Shown: positions 1 to 9,043, counted from the stretch's first letter. The stretch: 64,000 nt of DNA from Bacteroidota bacterium (GCA_041658205.1 JBBAAO010000001.1:2356001-2420000); one strand, 5' to 3'. Notes: generated by a model from the sequence alone, not told the origin. A program made the numbers and translations.

Positions 1-413
1 ACCAGGTCGATACGTGATACAAACTTTGTTTTGATGGGAAGTTTATGTGTTGCCAATTTTAATGCTTCCTGTGCTACTTCTTTTTTGATTCCGCCAACTT
101 CAAACATAATGCGTCCGGGTTTTACGACAGCTACCCAAAATTCCGGAGCTCCTTTACCGCTACCCATACGAGTTTCTGCGGGTTTTTTGGTTACTGGTTT
201 ATCCGGAAAAATACGGATCCACACTTTGCCTTCTCGTTTCATCAATCGGGTCAGCGCGACACGTGCTGCCTCAATCTGTCGTGCTGAAATCCAGCCCGGT
301 TCCATTGCTTTCAAACCGTAATCACCGAAGGCAACCGATGCACCGCGTGTTGCTACACCGCTCATGCGGCCGCGTTGTGCTTTTCTAAATTTTACTCTTT
401 TTGGCATTAACAT
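1..413 (-). CDS. rplP: 50S ribosomal protein L16 (3' end cut by window edge)
   Basis: L16 of the large subunit, which sits near the A-site tRNA and the peptidyl transferase centre. The reading frame gives an N-terminus MLMPKRVKFRKAQRGR, then ARQIEAARVALTR and WIRIFPDKPVTKKP, all L16 signatures. It reaches about residue 137 at the window edge, where KTKFVSRIDL aligns with the end of the family (136-140 residues), so only a few bases are missing. The start at 413 is preferred over the ATG at 407 because a GGAG lies about 9 nt upstream of 413. It follows rpsC by 28 nt as the last visible gene of the S10 operon. Confidence 0.95.
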   Translation of the reverse strand, partial: MLMPKRVKFRKAQRGRMSGVATRGASVAFGDYGLKAMEPGWISARQIEAARVALTRLMKREGKVWIRIFPDKPVTKKPAETRMGSGKGAPEFWVAVVKPGRIMFEVGGIKKEVAQEALKLATHKLPIKTKFVSRIDL

Positions 414-441
414 AGTTCAAAACTCCAGATGCAATTCAAAT

Positions 442-1080
442 TTATTTACCGGAACGGTCTAATACTTCACCTTTGCAGATCCACACTTTAACGCCGATCT
501 TACCATAGATCGTTGCAGCTTCTGCATGAGCATAATCAATATCAGCACGTAGTGTGTGAAGCGGAATGCGGCCTTCTTTATATTGTTCCGTGCGTGCAAT
601 TTCTGCTCCGCCTAAACGTCCGCCACATTTTACGCGGATTCCCTCTGCACCCATTCTCATTGCCGCTGTGATCGCCTGTTTCATTGCGCGACGGAATGCG
701 ATACGACCTTCAAGCTGTGCAGCAATGTTTTCAGCAACTAACTGTGCATCAAGCTCCGGCCGTTTCACTTCACTGATAAGAATCTTTACTTCTTTGTTCG
801 TTACTTTTTTCAATTCTTCTTCAAGCTGCCCAATTTCTTTTCCACTTTTTCCGATCACTACTCCGGGACGGGAAGTGTTGATGGTAATCCGGGCATTCTT
901 CGGTGTTCGTTCGATTAAAATTTTAGAGACACCGGCTTTTTTCAAACGGTTGCGGAGGTAGTTCCGAACCATCATATCTTCTTGAAGTTTTCCGGCGAAA
1001 TTTTTTTCGTCGTACCAGTTTGAGTCCCAACCCTTAATGATACCTAAACGAAAACCGACCGGATTAATTTTTTGTCCCAA
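442..1080 (-). CDS. rpsC: 30S ribosomal protein S3
   Basis: S3 lies on the small-subunit head at the mRNA entry tunnel and contributes to mRNA unwinding. The 212 residues begin MGQKINPVGFRLG, the exact family N-terminus. A KH type 2 domain (about residues 40-110, with GVVIGKSGKEI as the GXXG loop) is followed by the C-terminal S3 domain (RRAMKQAI, GRLGGAEIAR). The start codon is TTG at 1080, fixed by the conserved N-terminus and by GAGGAG 5 nt upstream. It lies between rplV and rplP as in nearly all bacterial S10 operons. Confidence 0.97.
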   Translation of the reverse strand: MGQKINPVGFRLGIIKGWDSNWYDEKNFAGKLQEDMMVRNYLRNRLKKAGVSKILIERTPKNARITINTSRPGVVIGKSGKEIGQLEEELKKVTNKEVKILISEVKRPELDAQLVAENIAAQLEGRIAFRRAMKQAITAAMRMGAEGIRVKCGGRLGGAEIARTEQYKEGRIPLHTLRADIDYAHAEAATIYGKIGVKVWICKGEVLDRSGK

Positions 1081-1100
1081 AGTAACTCCTCAACTGAAAA

Positions 1101-1457
1101 TTATTTTTTTTTGGATGTTCGTTTATCAATAACTATTGTTAAATGATGCGAACGCTTTAAGATTTTATAAGCTCGTCCCATTGGAGCAGGAAGAATACGT
1201 TTCATCGATGCGCCACCGTTCACAAAAATCTCTTTCACGATCAGATCATCGGTGCTGACACCGGCATTGACATCTTTATTTTGAAAATTTGATACTGCAG
1301 AACGAAGAACCTTCTCTGCTGATTTTGCCGCATGCTTCGGCTGAAAATGAAGGATGTTCATCGCTTCACCGACCGATCTACCACGAATTAAATCGATAAC
1401 GATACGCATCTTGCGCGGTGATGTTCCTACAAATCGTTGTAATGCTCTTGCTTCCAT
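1101..1457 (-). CDS. rplV: 50S ribosomal protein L22
   Basis: L22 lines the nascent peptide exit tunnel. The protein carries SPRKMRIVIDLIRGRSV and the tunnel-loop region GRAYKILKRSHHLTIVI, both family hallmarks. I place the start at the ATG at 1457 (118 residues, MEARALQRFVG), which has GGAG with 9 nt spacing. An in-frame TTG at 1472 would add five residues but has no better ribosome site. The C-terminus ends in a lysine cluster (TSKKK). It lies between rpsS and rpsC with about 20 nt gaps. Confidence 0.95.
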   Translation of the reverse strand: MEARALQRFVGTSPRKMRIVIDLIRGRSVGEAMNILHFQPKHAAKSAEKVLRSAVSNFQNKDVNAGVSTDDLIVKEIFVNGGASMKRILPAPMGRAYKILKRSHHLTIVIDKRTSKKK

Positions 1458-1481
1458 TTTACTAGACTCCAATTAGAATGA

Positions 1482-1760
1482 TTACGCCGCTGCTTCGGTC
1501 CTTAAACCTGGGTGACCGCGGAAAATACGCGTCGGTGCAAATTCACCGAGCTTATGTCCTACCATTGCTTCCTGAACATACACTGGGATAAACTTATTAC
1601 CGTTGTGCACGGCAAACGTATGTCCCACAAATTCAGGAGAAATAGTGCAGGCACGAGCCCACGTCTTAATCACTTGCTTTTTGTTTGATTTGTTGAGCGC
1701 TTCTACTTTCTGAAGAAGACGCAAATCAATGTATGGACCTTTTTTGAGTGAACGACTCAT
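1482..1760 (-). CDS. rpsS: 30S ribosomal protein S19
   Basis: S19 forms a complex with S13 on the 30S head near the A and P sites. The 92 residues include MSRSLKKGPYID at the N-terminus, ARACTISPEFVGHTFAVHNG in the core and KLGEFAPTRIFRGH near the end, a full family match. Length is normal. It starts with ATG and sits 13 nt downstream of rplB and 24 nt upstream of the rplV start, so it is clearly cotranscribed. Confidence 0.97.
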   Translation of the reverse strand: MSRSLKKGPYIDLRLLQKVEALNKSNKKQVIKTWARACTISPEFVGHTFAVHNGNKFIPVYVQEAMVGHKLGEFAPTRIFRGHPGLRTEAAA

Positions 1761-1773
1761 AATACTCTCTTAA

Positions 1774-2598
1774 TTACTTACGACGCTTTACAATATATTG
1801 ACTTGATTGTTTTTTACGTTTGCGGGTTTTCAAACCTTTTGCTTTTTGACCCCACGGGCTGACTGGATGTCCGCCACCGGATGTTTTTCCTTCACCGCCG
1901 CCCATTGGATGGTCGACAGGATTCATAGCAACACCGCGAACGTAAGGACGAATTCCAAACCAGCGTGAACGACCTGCTTTACCAAAACTGATATTTTCGT
2001 GATCAAGATTTCCGATCTGTCCGATGGTGGCATAACATTCTGCAAGAACATTTCGCGCTTCGCCCGAAGGAAATTTCAACAAAACAAAACCACCCTCTTT
2101 CGCCTGAACTGTTGCAAAATTTCCGGCTCCGCGTGCAACTTGTCCACCTTTTCCGGGACGAAGTTCAATGTTATGCACCTGTGTGTTAACAGGAATGGAT
2201 TTCAGCGGCAATGCATTTCCAACAACGATGTCTGCTTTTTCACTTGCGATAATTGTTGTTCCAACTTTTAAACCTTCCGGTGCAATAATATAACGCTTGT
2301 CACCGTTAACATAATGGATTAATGCAATATACGCTGAACGATTCGGATCGTATTCAATAGAAAAAACTTTACCTTCAATATTACGGTTGTCGCGTTTGAA
2401 ATCGATCACGCGATAACGACGTTTGTGTCCACCCCCGCGATGTCGCGATGTAACACGTCCGAGACTGTTTCGTCCACCGGACTTGGTGATTTTTTCGAGA
2501 AGTGATTTTTCCGGTGTCGACCGGGTAATCTCTTCAAATGTTGCAATCGAATAATATCTCGTTGCAGCAGTAGTTGGTTTTAATTTACGTAATGCCAT
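1774..2598 (-). CDS. rplB: 50S ribosomal protein L2
   Basis: L2 is a core large-subunit protein needed for subunit association and peptidyl transferase function. The 274 residues contain the OB-fold segment (GRNSLGRVTSRHRGGGHKRR, IDFKRDN) and the SH3-like segment (RPGKGGQVARGAGNFA). The C-terminal loop GVAMNPVDHPMGGGEGK includes the conserved histidine linked to catalysis. Length and order match bacterial L2. The C-terminus (KTRKRKKQSSQYIVKRRK) is basic as usual. Confidence 0.97.
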   Translation of the reverse strand: MALRKLKPTTAATRYYSIATFEEITRSTPEKSLLEKITKSGGRNSLGRVTSRHRGGGHKRRYRVIDFKRDNRNIEGKVFSIEYDPNRSAYIALIHYVNGDKRYIIAPEGLKVGTTIIASEKADIVVGNALPLKSIPVNTQVHNIELRPGKGGQVARGAGNFATVQAKEGGFVLLKFPSGEARNVLAECYATIGQIGNLDHENISFGKAGRSRWFGIRPYVRGVAMNPVDHPMGGGEGKTSGGGHPVSPWGQKAKGLKTRKRKKQSSQYIVKRRK

Positions 2599-2613
2599 AT
2601 CTTACTCTTCTCG

Positions 2614-2904
2614 TTAAACGTTAGCCAGAAAATCAATTGTTTGTCCGTCTTTCAACGTGACGATTGCTTTTTTCCAGTCGCTGCGTTTTCCCGCAATGCG
2701 TCCGCGTTTCGTCATCTGTGATTTCATTTTCCCTTTCACATTGGCGGTGCGCACGCTGGTAACATTGACGTTGAATTTTTTCTCAACGGCTTTAGCGATG
2801 GTAATTTTATTTGCGTTTGGATTGACCTTGAATGCGTACTGACGTTTTGCTGTCAATTCCGTCATTTTTTCGGTCAACAAAGGTTGTATAAGGATTCCTG
2901 CCAT
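2614..2904 (-). CDS. rplW: 50S ribosomal protein L23
   Basis: L23 sits at the tunnel exit and is the docking site for trigger factor and SRP. The 96 residues show the typical start ILIQPLLTEKMTEL, the segment YAFKVNPNANKITIAKAVEKKFNV and the basic loop KGKMKSQMTKRGRIAGKRSDWKKA, which contacts 23S rRNA. It begins with ATG and is 18 nt downstream of rplD and 15 nt upstream of rplB. Confidence 0.96.
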   Translation of the reverse strand: MAGILIQPLLTEKMTELTAKRQYAFKVNPNANKITIAKAVEKKFNVNVTSVRTANVKGKMKSQMTKRGRIAGKRSDWKKAIVTLKDGQTIDFLANV

Positions 2905-2922
2905 AATCGCTGCCGTTACTAA

Positions 2923-3552
2923 TTAGTTTGCAAATGTTTTATTGATAACATCAACGCTGCTTTTCAGGATCAGAACAACGTTGTTGTTGAGAATATCATA
3001 CGTTGAAGCTTTTGCTGCTTCTAAAATATTTAAGGTCGGAATGTTGCGTCCTGATTTCAACACGCCCAGGTCCGTCTTTGATGTGAGCAACAATACTTTT
3101 TTTCCGCCGATCTGAAGTGATTTTAGTATCGTTGACATCTCTTTTGTTTTCGGTGCATCAAATGAAAAATCTTCCACGATAACAATCTGTTTGTCTTTCG
3201 CTTTATAGGACCAAGCGGATTTACGGGCAAGACGTTTCACTTTTGCAGGAAGTTTCACAACATAATCGTGCGGTTTTGGTCCGAAAATCGAACCGCCGCC
3301 CGGCATCAATGGTGAACGACTTGTACCTTGACGGGCCCGACCAGTTTTCTTTTGCGAGAACGGTTTTTTCCCACCACCGCGAACTTCGTTACGCGATTTT
3401 ACTTTGTGCGTTCCCTGGCGTTGGTTTGCCCAGTATGAACGGACTGCCTGATAGATCGCGTGATCGTTCGGTTCGATTTCAAAAATATCCGCTTTCAACT
3501 CTACAGTTTCGCCGGACTTTGTGCCATCTTTTTTTAAGATTTCAATATTCAT
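2923..3552 (-). CDS. rplD: 50S ribosomal protein L4
   Basis: L4 lines the exit tunnel and in many bacteria represses its own S10 operon. The globular domain includes QAVRSYWANQRQGTHKVKSRNEVRGGGKKPF and the tunnel loop GRARQGTSRSPLMPGGGSIFGPKPHDY. I choose ATG 3552 (209 residues, MNIEILKKDG); an in-frame TTG at 3570 would add MQEASA, which the family does not need. A GGAAG lies about 9-12 nt before the ATG. The upstream neighbour is rplC and the downstream neighbour rplW. Confidence 0.95.
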   Translation of the reverse strand: MNIEILKKDGTKSGETVELKADIFEIEPNDHAIYQAVRSYWANQRQGTHKVKSRNEVRGGGKKPFSQKKTGRARQGTSRSPLMPGGGSIFGPKPHDYVVKLPAKVKRLARKSAWSYKAKDKQIVIVEDFSFDAPKTKEMSTILKSLQIGGKKVLLLTSKTDLGVLKSGRNIPTLNILEAAKASTYDILNNNVVLILKSSVDVINKTFAN

Positions 3553-3575
3553 AGCAGATGCTTCCTGCAATCAAA

Positions 3576-4199
3576 TTACTTTGTAATTGTTACGTACGTA
3601 TTTTTTGCTCCGGGAATTGAACCTTTCACAAGGATAAGATTTGATTCCGGAATAACTTTCAAAACTTTCAAATTTTTTACAGTGACATTGTCGAATCCCA
3701 TTCTGCCTGCCATGCGCATTCCCTTGAATACACGTGAAGGATACGACGATCCGCCGATAGAACCAGGAGCGCGCTGACGATCGGATTGTCCGTGTGTTTG
3801 GCTACCAACACCAGCAAAATGATGTCGACGAACAACACCCTGGAATCCTTTACCCTTAGATCGAGCCGATACATCAACCGTATCGCCCTGAGTAAACACT
3901 GCATCAACACGAAGCTCTTGACCCAGTTCCAATTTTACTCCATTGAAATTCCGGAATTCACGTAGCAGACGAAGTGCTTTCGCTCCCGCTTTCGCAAAAT
4001 GGCCTTTCAACGGCTCATTGACAAGACGTTCTGCTTTTTGATCGTAACCCAACTGGATTGAATCGTAGCCGTCTTTATCTTTTGTTTTAATCTGAGTGAC
4101 AAAACATGGCCCAGCTTCAATAACGGTGCACGGTACGGAAACACCGTTGTCATCGTAAACGCTTGTCATGCCTATCTTTTTTCCTAAAATTCCACTCAC
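3576..4199 (-). CDS. rplC: 50S ribosomal protein L3
   Basis: L3 is an early assembly protein near the peptidyl transferase centre. The 207 residues start SGILGKKIGMTSVYDDNG and include SKGKGFQGVVRRHHFAGVGSQTHG and GSIGGSSYPSRVFKGMRMAGRMG. The glutamine in SQTHGQSD is the usual site of methylation by PrmB in other bacteria. The start is GTG at 4199, supported by AGGAG 9 nt upstream and by the family N-terminus. The 75 nt leader to rpsJ contains a GGTTGAA/TTCAACC inverted repeat (4234-4272). Confidence 0.96.
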   Translation of the reverse strand: MSGILGKKIGMTSVYDDNGVSVPCTVIEAGPCFVTQIKTKDKDGYDSIQLGYDQKAERLVNEPLKGHFAKAGAKALRLLREFRNFNGVKLELGQELRVDAVFTQGDTVDVSARSKGKGFQGVVRRHHFAGVGSQTHGQSDRQRAPGSIGGSSYPSRVFKGMRMAGRMGFDNVTVKNLKVLKVIPESNLILVKGSIPGAKNTYVTITK

Positions 4200-4274
4200 A
4201 GGTATATTCTCCTTGAGAACTTTCTAACTTATTGGTTGAACAAAAATGTTGTTGCTGGTATGATATTCAACCTG

Positions 4275-4583
4275 TTACACTTTAATTTCTACGTCGACAC
4301 CGGCTGGCAGATCGAGCTTCATCAATGCATCAACGGTTTTTGAACCGGATGACAAAATATCGATCAGTCGCTTGTGTTTTTTAATTTGAAACTGCTCACG
4401 CGACTTTTTATCAACGTGCGGAGAGCGGTTTACCGTATACACCGAACGCCGCGTCGGAAGCGGAATCGGTCCGGATACAACTGCTCCGGTTGATTTCACG
4501 GTTTTGATGATTTTTTCTGCTGACTTGTCGATCAAGTTATGATCATACGAGCGCAATTTGATACGAATTTTTTGACCAGCCAA
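4275..4583 (-). CDS. rpsJ: 30S ribosomal protein S10
   Basis: S10 binds the 30S head and, as NusE, joins NusB in transcription antitermination. I start it at the TTG at 4583, giving 102 residues beginning (M)AGQKIRIKLRSYDHNLID, exactly the family length. The frame is open further to 4628, but those 15 residues (QRCASGNCTRR) lie on the tuf-rpsJ hairpin and are not conserved. AGGAG lies 10 nt upstream of the TTG. Motifs GPIPLPTRRSVYTV and SPHVDKKSREQFQIKKHKRLIDI confirm the family. It is the first gene of the S10 cluster, directly after tuf. Confidence 0.95.
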   Translation of the reverse strand: MAGQKIRIKLRSYDHNLIDKSAEKIIKTVKSTGAVVSGPIPLPTRRSVYTVNRSPHVDKKSREQFQIKKHKRLIDILSSGSKTVDALMKLDLPAGVDVEIKV

Positions 4584-4608
4584 TGTTTCTCTTCTCCTTG
4601 TGCAATTT

Positions 4609-4634
4609 CCCGATGCGCACCGTTGCACATCGGG
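4609..4634 (-). other. Intercistronic hairpin between tuf and rpsJ
   Basis: A 10-bp stem with one G-U pair (CCCGATGTGC with GCGCATCGGG in the transcript) closes a 6-nt loop. It lies between the tuf stop and the rpsJ ribosome site. No U-run follows, so it is not a classic terminator; an RNA processing or stability element is more likely. Confidence 0.5.
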
Positions 4635-4655
4635 ATTTTGACAGAATTATTTTTA

Positions 4656-5867
4656 TTACTCAACGATCTTTGTTACAACGCCGGCACCTACTGTGCGTCC
4701 GCCTTCGCGAATAGCGAAACGGAGACCTTCGTCCATAGCGATGGTAGAGATCAGTTCGATCTGCATGTTATCAACGTTGTCACCGGGCATAACCATTTCA
4801 ACGCCGGCAGGCATGGTGACAACACCGGTCACGTCAGTAGTACGGAAATAGAACTGAGGACGATATCCGTTTACGAATGGTGTATGACGTCCACCTTCTT
4901 CTTTCTTTAACACGTACACCTGTGCAGTGAATTTTTTGTGCGGTGTAATGGAACCAGGTTTTGCAACAACCATTCCGCGTTCGAGATCGTTCTTTTCAAT
5001 ACCGCGCAACAGGATACCTGCATTATCACCAGCACGAACTTCATCTAGTTCTTTCCGGAACATTTCTGCACCAGTAATAACTGTTTTCTTATGTGCGCCA
5101 AGACCAATCACTTCAACTTCATCGCCAACTTTTGCATGACCGCGTTCAACACGACCGGTACCAACTGTCCCACGACCGGTAATTGAGAATACGTCTTCGA
5201 TCGGCATTAAGAACGGCTTTTCAGAATCACGTTTGGGTTCCGGGATATAAGAATCAACTGCTGCCATTAAATCGAGAATCGGTTTATAGGCCGGATCGTC
5301 AATCGGTTTGTTTGCAGCAAATGCTTCAAGAGCTTTTGTTGCTGATCCGCGAATGATCGGAATTTCATCACCGGGGAATTTATAGGAAGTGAGCAATTCG
5401 CGCAATTCCATTTCAACAAGATCAAGAAGTTCAGGATCAGCAATGTCAACCTTGTTCAAGAAGACAACGATTTTCGGCACACCAACTTGATAGGCAAGAA
5501 GAATGTGTTCTTTTGTCTGCGGCATTGGTCCGTCTGTGCCGGCAACAACAAGAATTGCACCGTCCATCTGTGCAGCACCGGTGATCATGTTCTTCACATA
5601 GTCAGCGTGGCCTGGGCAGTCAACGTGCGCGTAGTGACGATTTTCAGTGGAATATTCTACGTGAGCAGTAGCAATGGTAATACCGCGTTCGCGTTCTTCT
5701 GGAGCATTATCAATAGAATCGAATGTACGAACTGTTGATAATCCACCACCCTTTAATGAGAGTGTCATTGTGATCGCTGCAGTCAGAGATGTCTTTCCAT
5801 GATCGACGTGTCCAATCGTTCCGATGTTCACGTGCGGCTTACTGCGGTCAAATTTTTCTTTTGCCAT
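4656..5867 (-). CDS. tuf: Elongation factor Tu
   Basis: EF-Tu is the GTPase that brings aminoacyl-tRNA to the ribosome. The 403 residues show G1 GHVDHGKTS, the switch I region with RGITIATAHVEY, G3 DCPGHADYV, G4 NKVD (most family members have NKCD or NKVD) and G5 GSA, followed by domains II and III (ITGRGTVGTGRVERG, YRPQFYFRTTDVTG, REGGRTVGAGVV). The domain I insert (SYKFPGDEIPIIRGSA) is normal. ATG start with GGAG in the leader. It is 53 nt downstream of fusA. No second tuf copy is present next to the tRNA cluster in this window. Confidence 0.97.
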   Translation of the reverse strand: MAKEKFDRSKPHVNIGTIGHVDHGKTSLTAAITMTLSLKGGGLSTVRTFDSIDNAPEERERGITIATAHVEYSTENRHYAHVDCPGHADYVKNMITGAAQMDGAILVVAGTDGPMPQTKEHILLAYQVGVPKIVVFLNKVDIADPELLDLVEMELRELLTSYKFPGDEIPIIRGSATKALEAFAANKPIDDPAYKPILDLMAAVDSYIPEPKRDSEKPFLMPIEDVFSITGRGTVGTGRVERGHAKVGDEVEVIGLGAHKKTVITGAEMFRKELDEVRAGDNAGILLRGIEKNDLERGMVVAKPGSITPHKKFTAQVYVLKKEEGGRHTPFVNGYRPQFYFRTTDVTGVVTMPAGVEMVMPGDNVDNMQIELISTIAMDEGLRFAIREGGRTVGAGVVTKIVE

Positions 5868-5920
5868 GAGGATTTCTCCTTATTTTAATGTGTGATTGAT
5901 TTTTACTAATATTCTAATTC

Positions 5921-8014
5921 TTAAGCGTTCTTGCCTTTTACTTTTTCGATGATCGCTTCTGAAACCGATTTCGGTGTTTCATCATAGTGATCAAACTGCA
6001 TAGTATAGAGCGCTCGCCCCTGAGTCATGGAACGCAATGTTGTTGCATATCCAAACATTTCAGACAACGGAACCATTGCTTTAATTACTTGAGCATCTTT
6101 TCGAGGAGTAATTCCTTCAATCTTACCGCGGCGTGAATTCAAATCACCCATCACATCACCGAGATAATCTTCGGGAGAAACTACTTCAACACCCATGATC
6201 GGTTCAAGAATCACCGGGTTTGCTTTTCTTGCACCCTCTTGGAAGGCCATCGAACCGGCAATTTTAAACGCCATTTCCGACGAGTCGACATCATGATATG
6301 AACCGTCGATCAGTTTCACTTTAATATCTTCGACAGGATATCCTGCAAGAATACCATTCTTTAACGCTTCCTGAATACCTGCAGATACCGGTTTAATAAA
6401 TTCACGCGGAATAACACCGCCAACAATTGCGTCTTCGAATTCGTATCCTTTGCCTTTTTCATTCGGCTCAATTTCAATCCATACGTGACCGAATTGACCC
6501 TTACCGCCTGATTGACGGACGAATTTACCTTCTTGTGTAACTTTTTTGCGAATTGTTTCTTTGTAAGCAACTTGCGGCTTTCCAACATTCGCTTCAACTT
6601 TGAATTCCCGTTTCATACGATCGACGAGAATTTCAAGATGTAACTCACCCATACCGCCGATAATTGTTTGGCCAGTTTCGATGTTTGTTGTAATACGGAA
6701 TGTCGGATCTTCTTCGGCAAGTTTCGAAAGAGCTTCGCCCATCTTCTCTTGATCAGCTTTTGTTTTCGGCTCAATTGCTTGATGAATAACCGGTTCAGGA
6801 AATATCATCTTTTCAAGGATGATTGATTCATCCTCGCCGCATAATGTGTCTCCCGTTCGAGTATTTTTAAAACCAATTGCAGCAAGAATATCGCCCGCAT
6901 ATCCTTCGTCAACATCCTCACGATGGTTTGCATGCATGCGCAATACACGACCGATACGCTCTTTCTTATCACTAACAGAATTATACAGATATGAACCAGC
7001 TTTTACTGTTCCACTATAAATACGGAAAAACGTCAATCGTCCGACATAGGGATCAGTCATAATCTTAAACGCAAGCGCTGTAAACTTTTCGTTGTCAGCA
7101 ATTGTGCGACTAACTGTATCTTTCATGTTTGGATGATGACCAGTAATCACTCCACCTTGTATATCAAGAGGAGACGGCAAGAAGTTCACGACTGAATCGA
7201 GAAGCATCTGAACGCCCTTATTCTTAAAGGAAGAACCGCATAACACCGGAACAATTGTTACTTTCAAACAAGCACGACGCAATACATCCGTTAGCTCTTT
7301 CTCAGAAATCTCTTTCCCCTCAAGATATTTTTCCAACAATGAATCATCTTCATCGGAAACTGCTTCTAACATTTTTGTACGATATTCTGCAGCTTGCGCT
7401 TGAAGATCGTGAGGAATTTCAATTTCATCCCATGTCATACCGTTGGAATGATCATGAAATATATGGGCTTTCATGCTCACGAGATCGATAATTCCTTTAA
7501 ACAAATCCCCTTGTCCAACAGGAAGTTGGATCGGAATTGCATTTGCTCCAAGACGTTCTCTCATCATTTGCACAGCACCAAGGAAATCAGCACCGATGCG
7601 ATCCATTTTATTCACAAACGCAATACGCGGAACACCATACTTATCAGCTTGGCGCCACACCGTTTCTGATTGGGGTTCTACACCACCAACAGAACAAAAC
7701 AATGCAACCGCACCATCTAATACACGAAGCGAGCGTTCAACTTCAATCGTAAAATCTACGTGACCAGGAGTATCGATAATATTGATGCGATGATCTCTCC
7801 AGAAACAAGTTGTTGCGGCAGAAGTGATCGTTATACCGCGTTCCTTTTCCTGCTCCATCCAATCCATTGTCGCAGCACCATCATGCACTTCTCCAACACG
7901 ATGCAACACACCGGTATAGAAGAGAATTCGCTCAGTCGTCGTGGTTTTCCCAGCGTCGATGTGCGCCATAATTCCAATATTACGAGTACGTTCTAATGAA
8001 TATTTACGAGGCAT
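5921..8014 (-). CDS. fusA: Elongation factor G
   Basis: EF-G is the GTPase for ribosomal translocation and, with RRF, recycling. The 697-residue protein has G1 AHIDAGKTTTTERIL, switch I with ERGITITSAATTC, G3 DTPGHVDFT, G4 NKMDR and G5 GSSF, then domains II-V (EDPTFRITTNIETGQTIIGGMGELHLEI, GGVIPREFIKPV, GYATTLRSMTQGRALYTMQF). Length is standard for bacterial translocation-type EF-G. ATG start. It sits between rpsG and tuf in the usual str-operon order. Confidence 0.97.
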   Translation of the reverse strand: MPRKYSLERTRNIGIMAHIDAGKTTTTERILFYTGVLHRVGEVHDGAATMDWMEQEKERGITITSAATTCFWRDHRINIIDTPGHVDFTIEVERSLRVLDGAVALFCSVGGVEPQSETVWRQADKYGVPRIAFVNKMDRIGADFLGAVQMMRERLGANAIPIQLPVGQGDLFKGIIDLVSMKAHIFHDHSNGMTWDEIEIPHDLQAQAAEYRTKMLEAVSDEDDSLLEKYLEGKEISEKELTDVLRRACLKVTIVPVLCGSSFKNKGVQMLLDSVVNFLPSPLDIQGGVITGHHPNMKDTVSRTIADNEKFTALAFKIMTDPYVGRLTFFRIYSGTVKAGSYLYNSVSDKKERIGRVLRMHANHREDVDEGYAGDILAAIGFKNTRTGDTLCGEDESIILEKMIFPEPVIHQAIEPKTKADQEKMGEALSKLAEEDPTFRITTNIETGQTIIGGMGELHLEILVDRMKREFKVEANVGKPQVAYKETIRKKVTQEGKFVRQSGGKGQFGHVWIEIEPNEKGKGYEFEDAIVGGVIPREFIKPVSAGIQEALKNGILAGYPVEDIKVKLIDGSYHDVDSSEMAFKIAGSMAFQEGARKANPVILEPIMGVEVVSPEDYLGDVMGDLNSRRGKIEGITPRKDAQVIKAMVPLSEMFGYATTLRSMTQGRALYTMQFDHYDETPKSVSEAIIEKVKGKNA

Positions 8015-8097
8015 ACTTTTCCTAGAACTCTAAAGCAGACAAAATAGTGCTGTCGAGTGAAATTTCTTAAACGATTAAAATGTTTTTGAGAAACAAA

Positions 8098-8568
8098 TTA
8101 CCACTTAAAGTGAGCAAACGCTTTGTTTGCTTCAGCCATGCGGTGTGTATCTTCTTTTTTCTTCACCGCATTGCCCTCGCCGTTTGCAGCCGCGATAAAT
8201 TCAGCAGCTAACTTTAACGACATAGACTTATCCGAACGTTCTTGCGAATAGTTGATTAACCAACGAATTGCGAGAGCGGTTCGCCGTTCGGGACGAACTT
8301 CTGTAGGAACCTGATAGGTTGCTCCGCCGACTCTTCTGGCACGAATTTCAATTACAGGAGAGACGTTATGTACTGCTTTTTTGAAAACTTCTATAGGATT
8401 GGTCGATTTCGTTCGATCACCGATAATTTCAATTGCATCATACAGAATGGTCTGAGCACGATGCTTTTTACCATCTTTCATGATATTATTGATGAACCGG
8501 TTGACTAATAGATCCCCAAATTTGGGGTCAGCGATGGCGATACGTTTCGAAGCGTGCTTTTTTCTCAT
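8098..8568 (-). CDS. rpsG: 30S ribosomal protein S7
   Basis: S7 nucleates assembly of the 30S head and contacts E-site tRNA. The 156 residues start MRKKHASKR and include DPKFGDLLVNRFINNIMKDG, PVIEIRARRVGGATYQVP and EVRPERRTALAIRWLI, all family motifs. It ends NKAFAHFKW, as is common. ATG start at 8568, 20 nt after rpsL. Confidence 0.97.
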   Translation of the reverse strand: MRKKHASKRIAIADPKFGDLLVNRFINNIMKDGKKHRAQTILYDAIEIIGDRTKSTNPIEVFKKAVHNVSPVIEIRARRVGGATYQVPTEVRPERRTALAIRWLINYSQERSDKSMSLKLAAEFIAAANGEGNAVKKKEDTHRMAEANKAFAHFKW

Positions 8569-8588
8569 TGGTAAAGGTCAAACTATGA

Positions 8589-8960
8589 TTATTTTGGTCT
8601 TTTGGCACCGTATTTTGAACGGGCCTGTTTACGATCTTGAACACCTTGTGTATCGAGCGTTCCACGAATTATATGGTAACGCACACCGGGCAAATCTTTT
8701 ACACGACCGCCGCGGATCATTACAATAGAGTGCTCTTGTAAATTATGACCTTCACCGGGAATGTAAGCGGTTACTTCGATGTGGTTTGTTAAACGCACGC
8801 GAGCAACTTTACGAAGTGCTGAATTCGGTTTCTTCGGCGTTGTAGTATACACTCTCGTGCATACGCCGCGCTTTTGCGGATTGCCTTCAAGCGCCGGAGA
8901 CTTGCTCTTCACAGCCAGATTTTCACGACCGAGTCTAACTAATTGATTAATCGTAGGCAA
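8589..8960 (-). CDS. rpsL: 30S ribosomal protein S12
   Basis: S12 sits at the decoding centre and governs accuracy. The 123 residues show PTINQLVRLGRE at the N-terminus and the decoding loops TTPKKPNSALRKVARVRL and GRVKDLPGVRYHIIRG. The lysines at the usual streptomycin-resistance positions (PKKPNS, VKDLPG) are wild type. The start is TTG at 8960, shown by the conserved N-terminus and by GGAG 7 nt upstream. It is the first str-operon gene and is preceded by a strong putative promoter at 9009-9037. Confidence 0.96.
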   Translation of the reverse strand: MPTINQLVRLGRENLAVKSKSPALEGNPQKRGVCTRVYTTTPKKPNSALRKVARVRLTNHIEVTAYIPGEGHNLQEHSIVMIRGGRVKDLPGVRYHIIRGTLDTQGVQDRKQARSKYGAKRPK

Positions 8961-9008
8961 CTACGTACTCCAAAAAATTGATGTTTTTAATGTCTTTTTA
9001 AGTTTTAC

Positions 9009-9037
9009 AATATAGCGAAAAAATTCTTTTTTGTCAA
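9009..9037 (-). promoter_or_regulatory. Sigma70-type promoter upstream of rpsL
   Basis: On the minus strand TTGACA (9037-9032) is followed by a 17-nt spacer and TATATT (9014-9009), close to the sigma70 consensus. It lies in the 117-nt gap between rpoC and rpsL, about 50 nt before the rpsL start codon, so the str and S10 genes can be transcribed independently of rpoBC. Confidence 0.75.
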
Positions 9038-9043
9038 TCATTA

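Noticed and set aside
4584..4628. N-terminal extension of rpsJ to an upstream start
   Set aside because: The extra residues are not conserved, overlap the tuf-rpsJ hairpin and are farther from the AGGAG site than the TTG at 4583.
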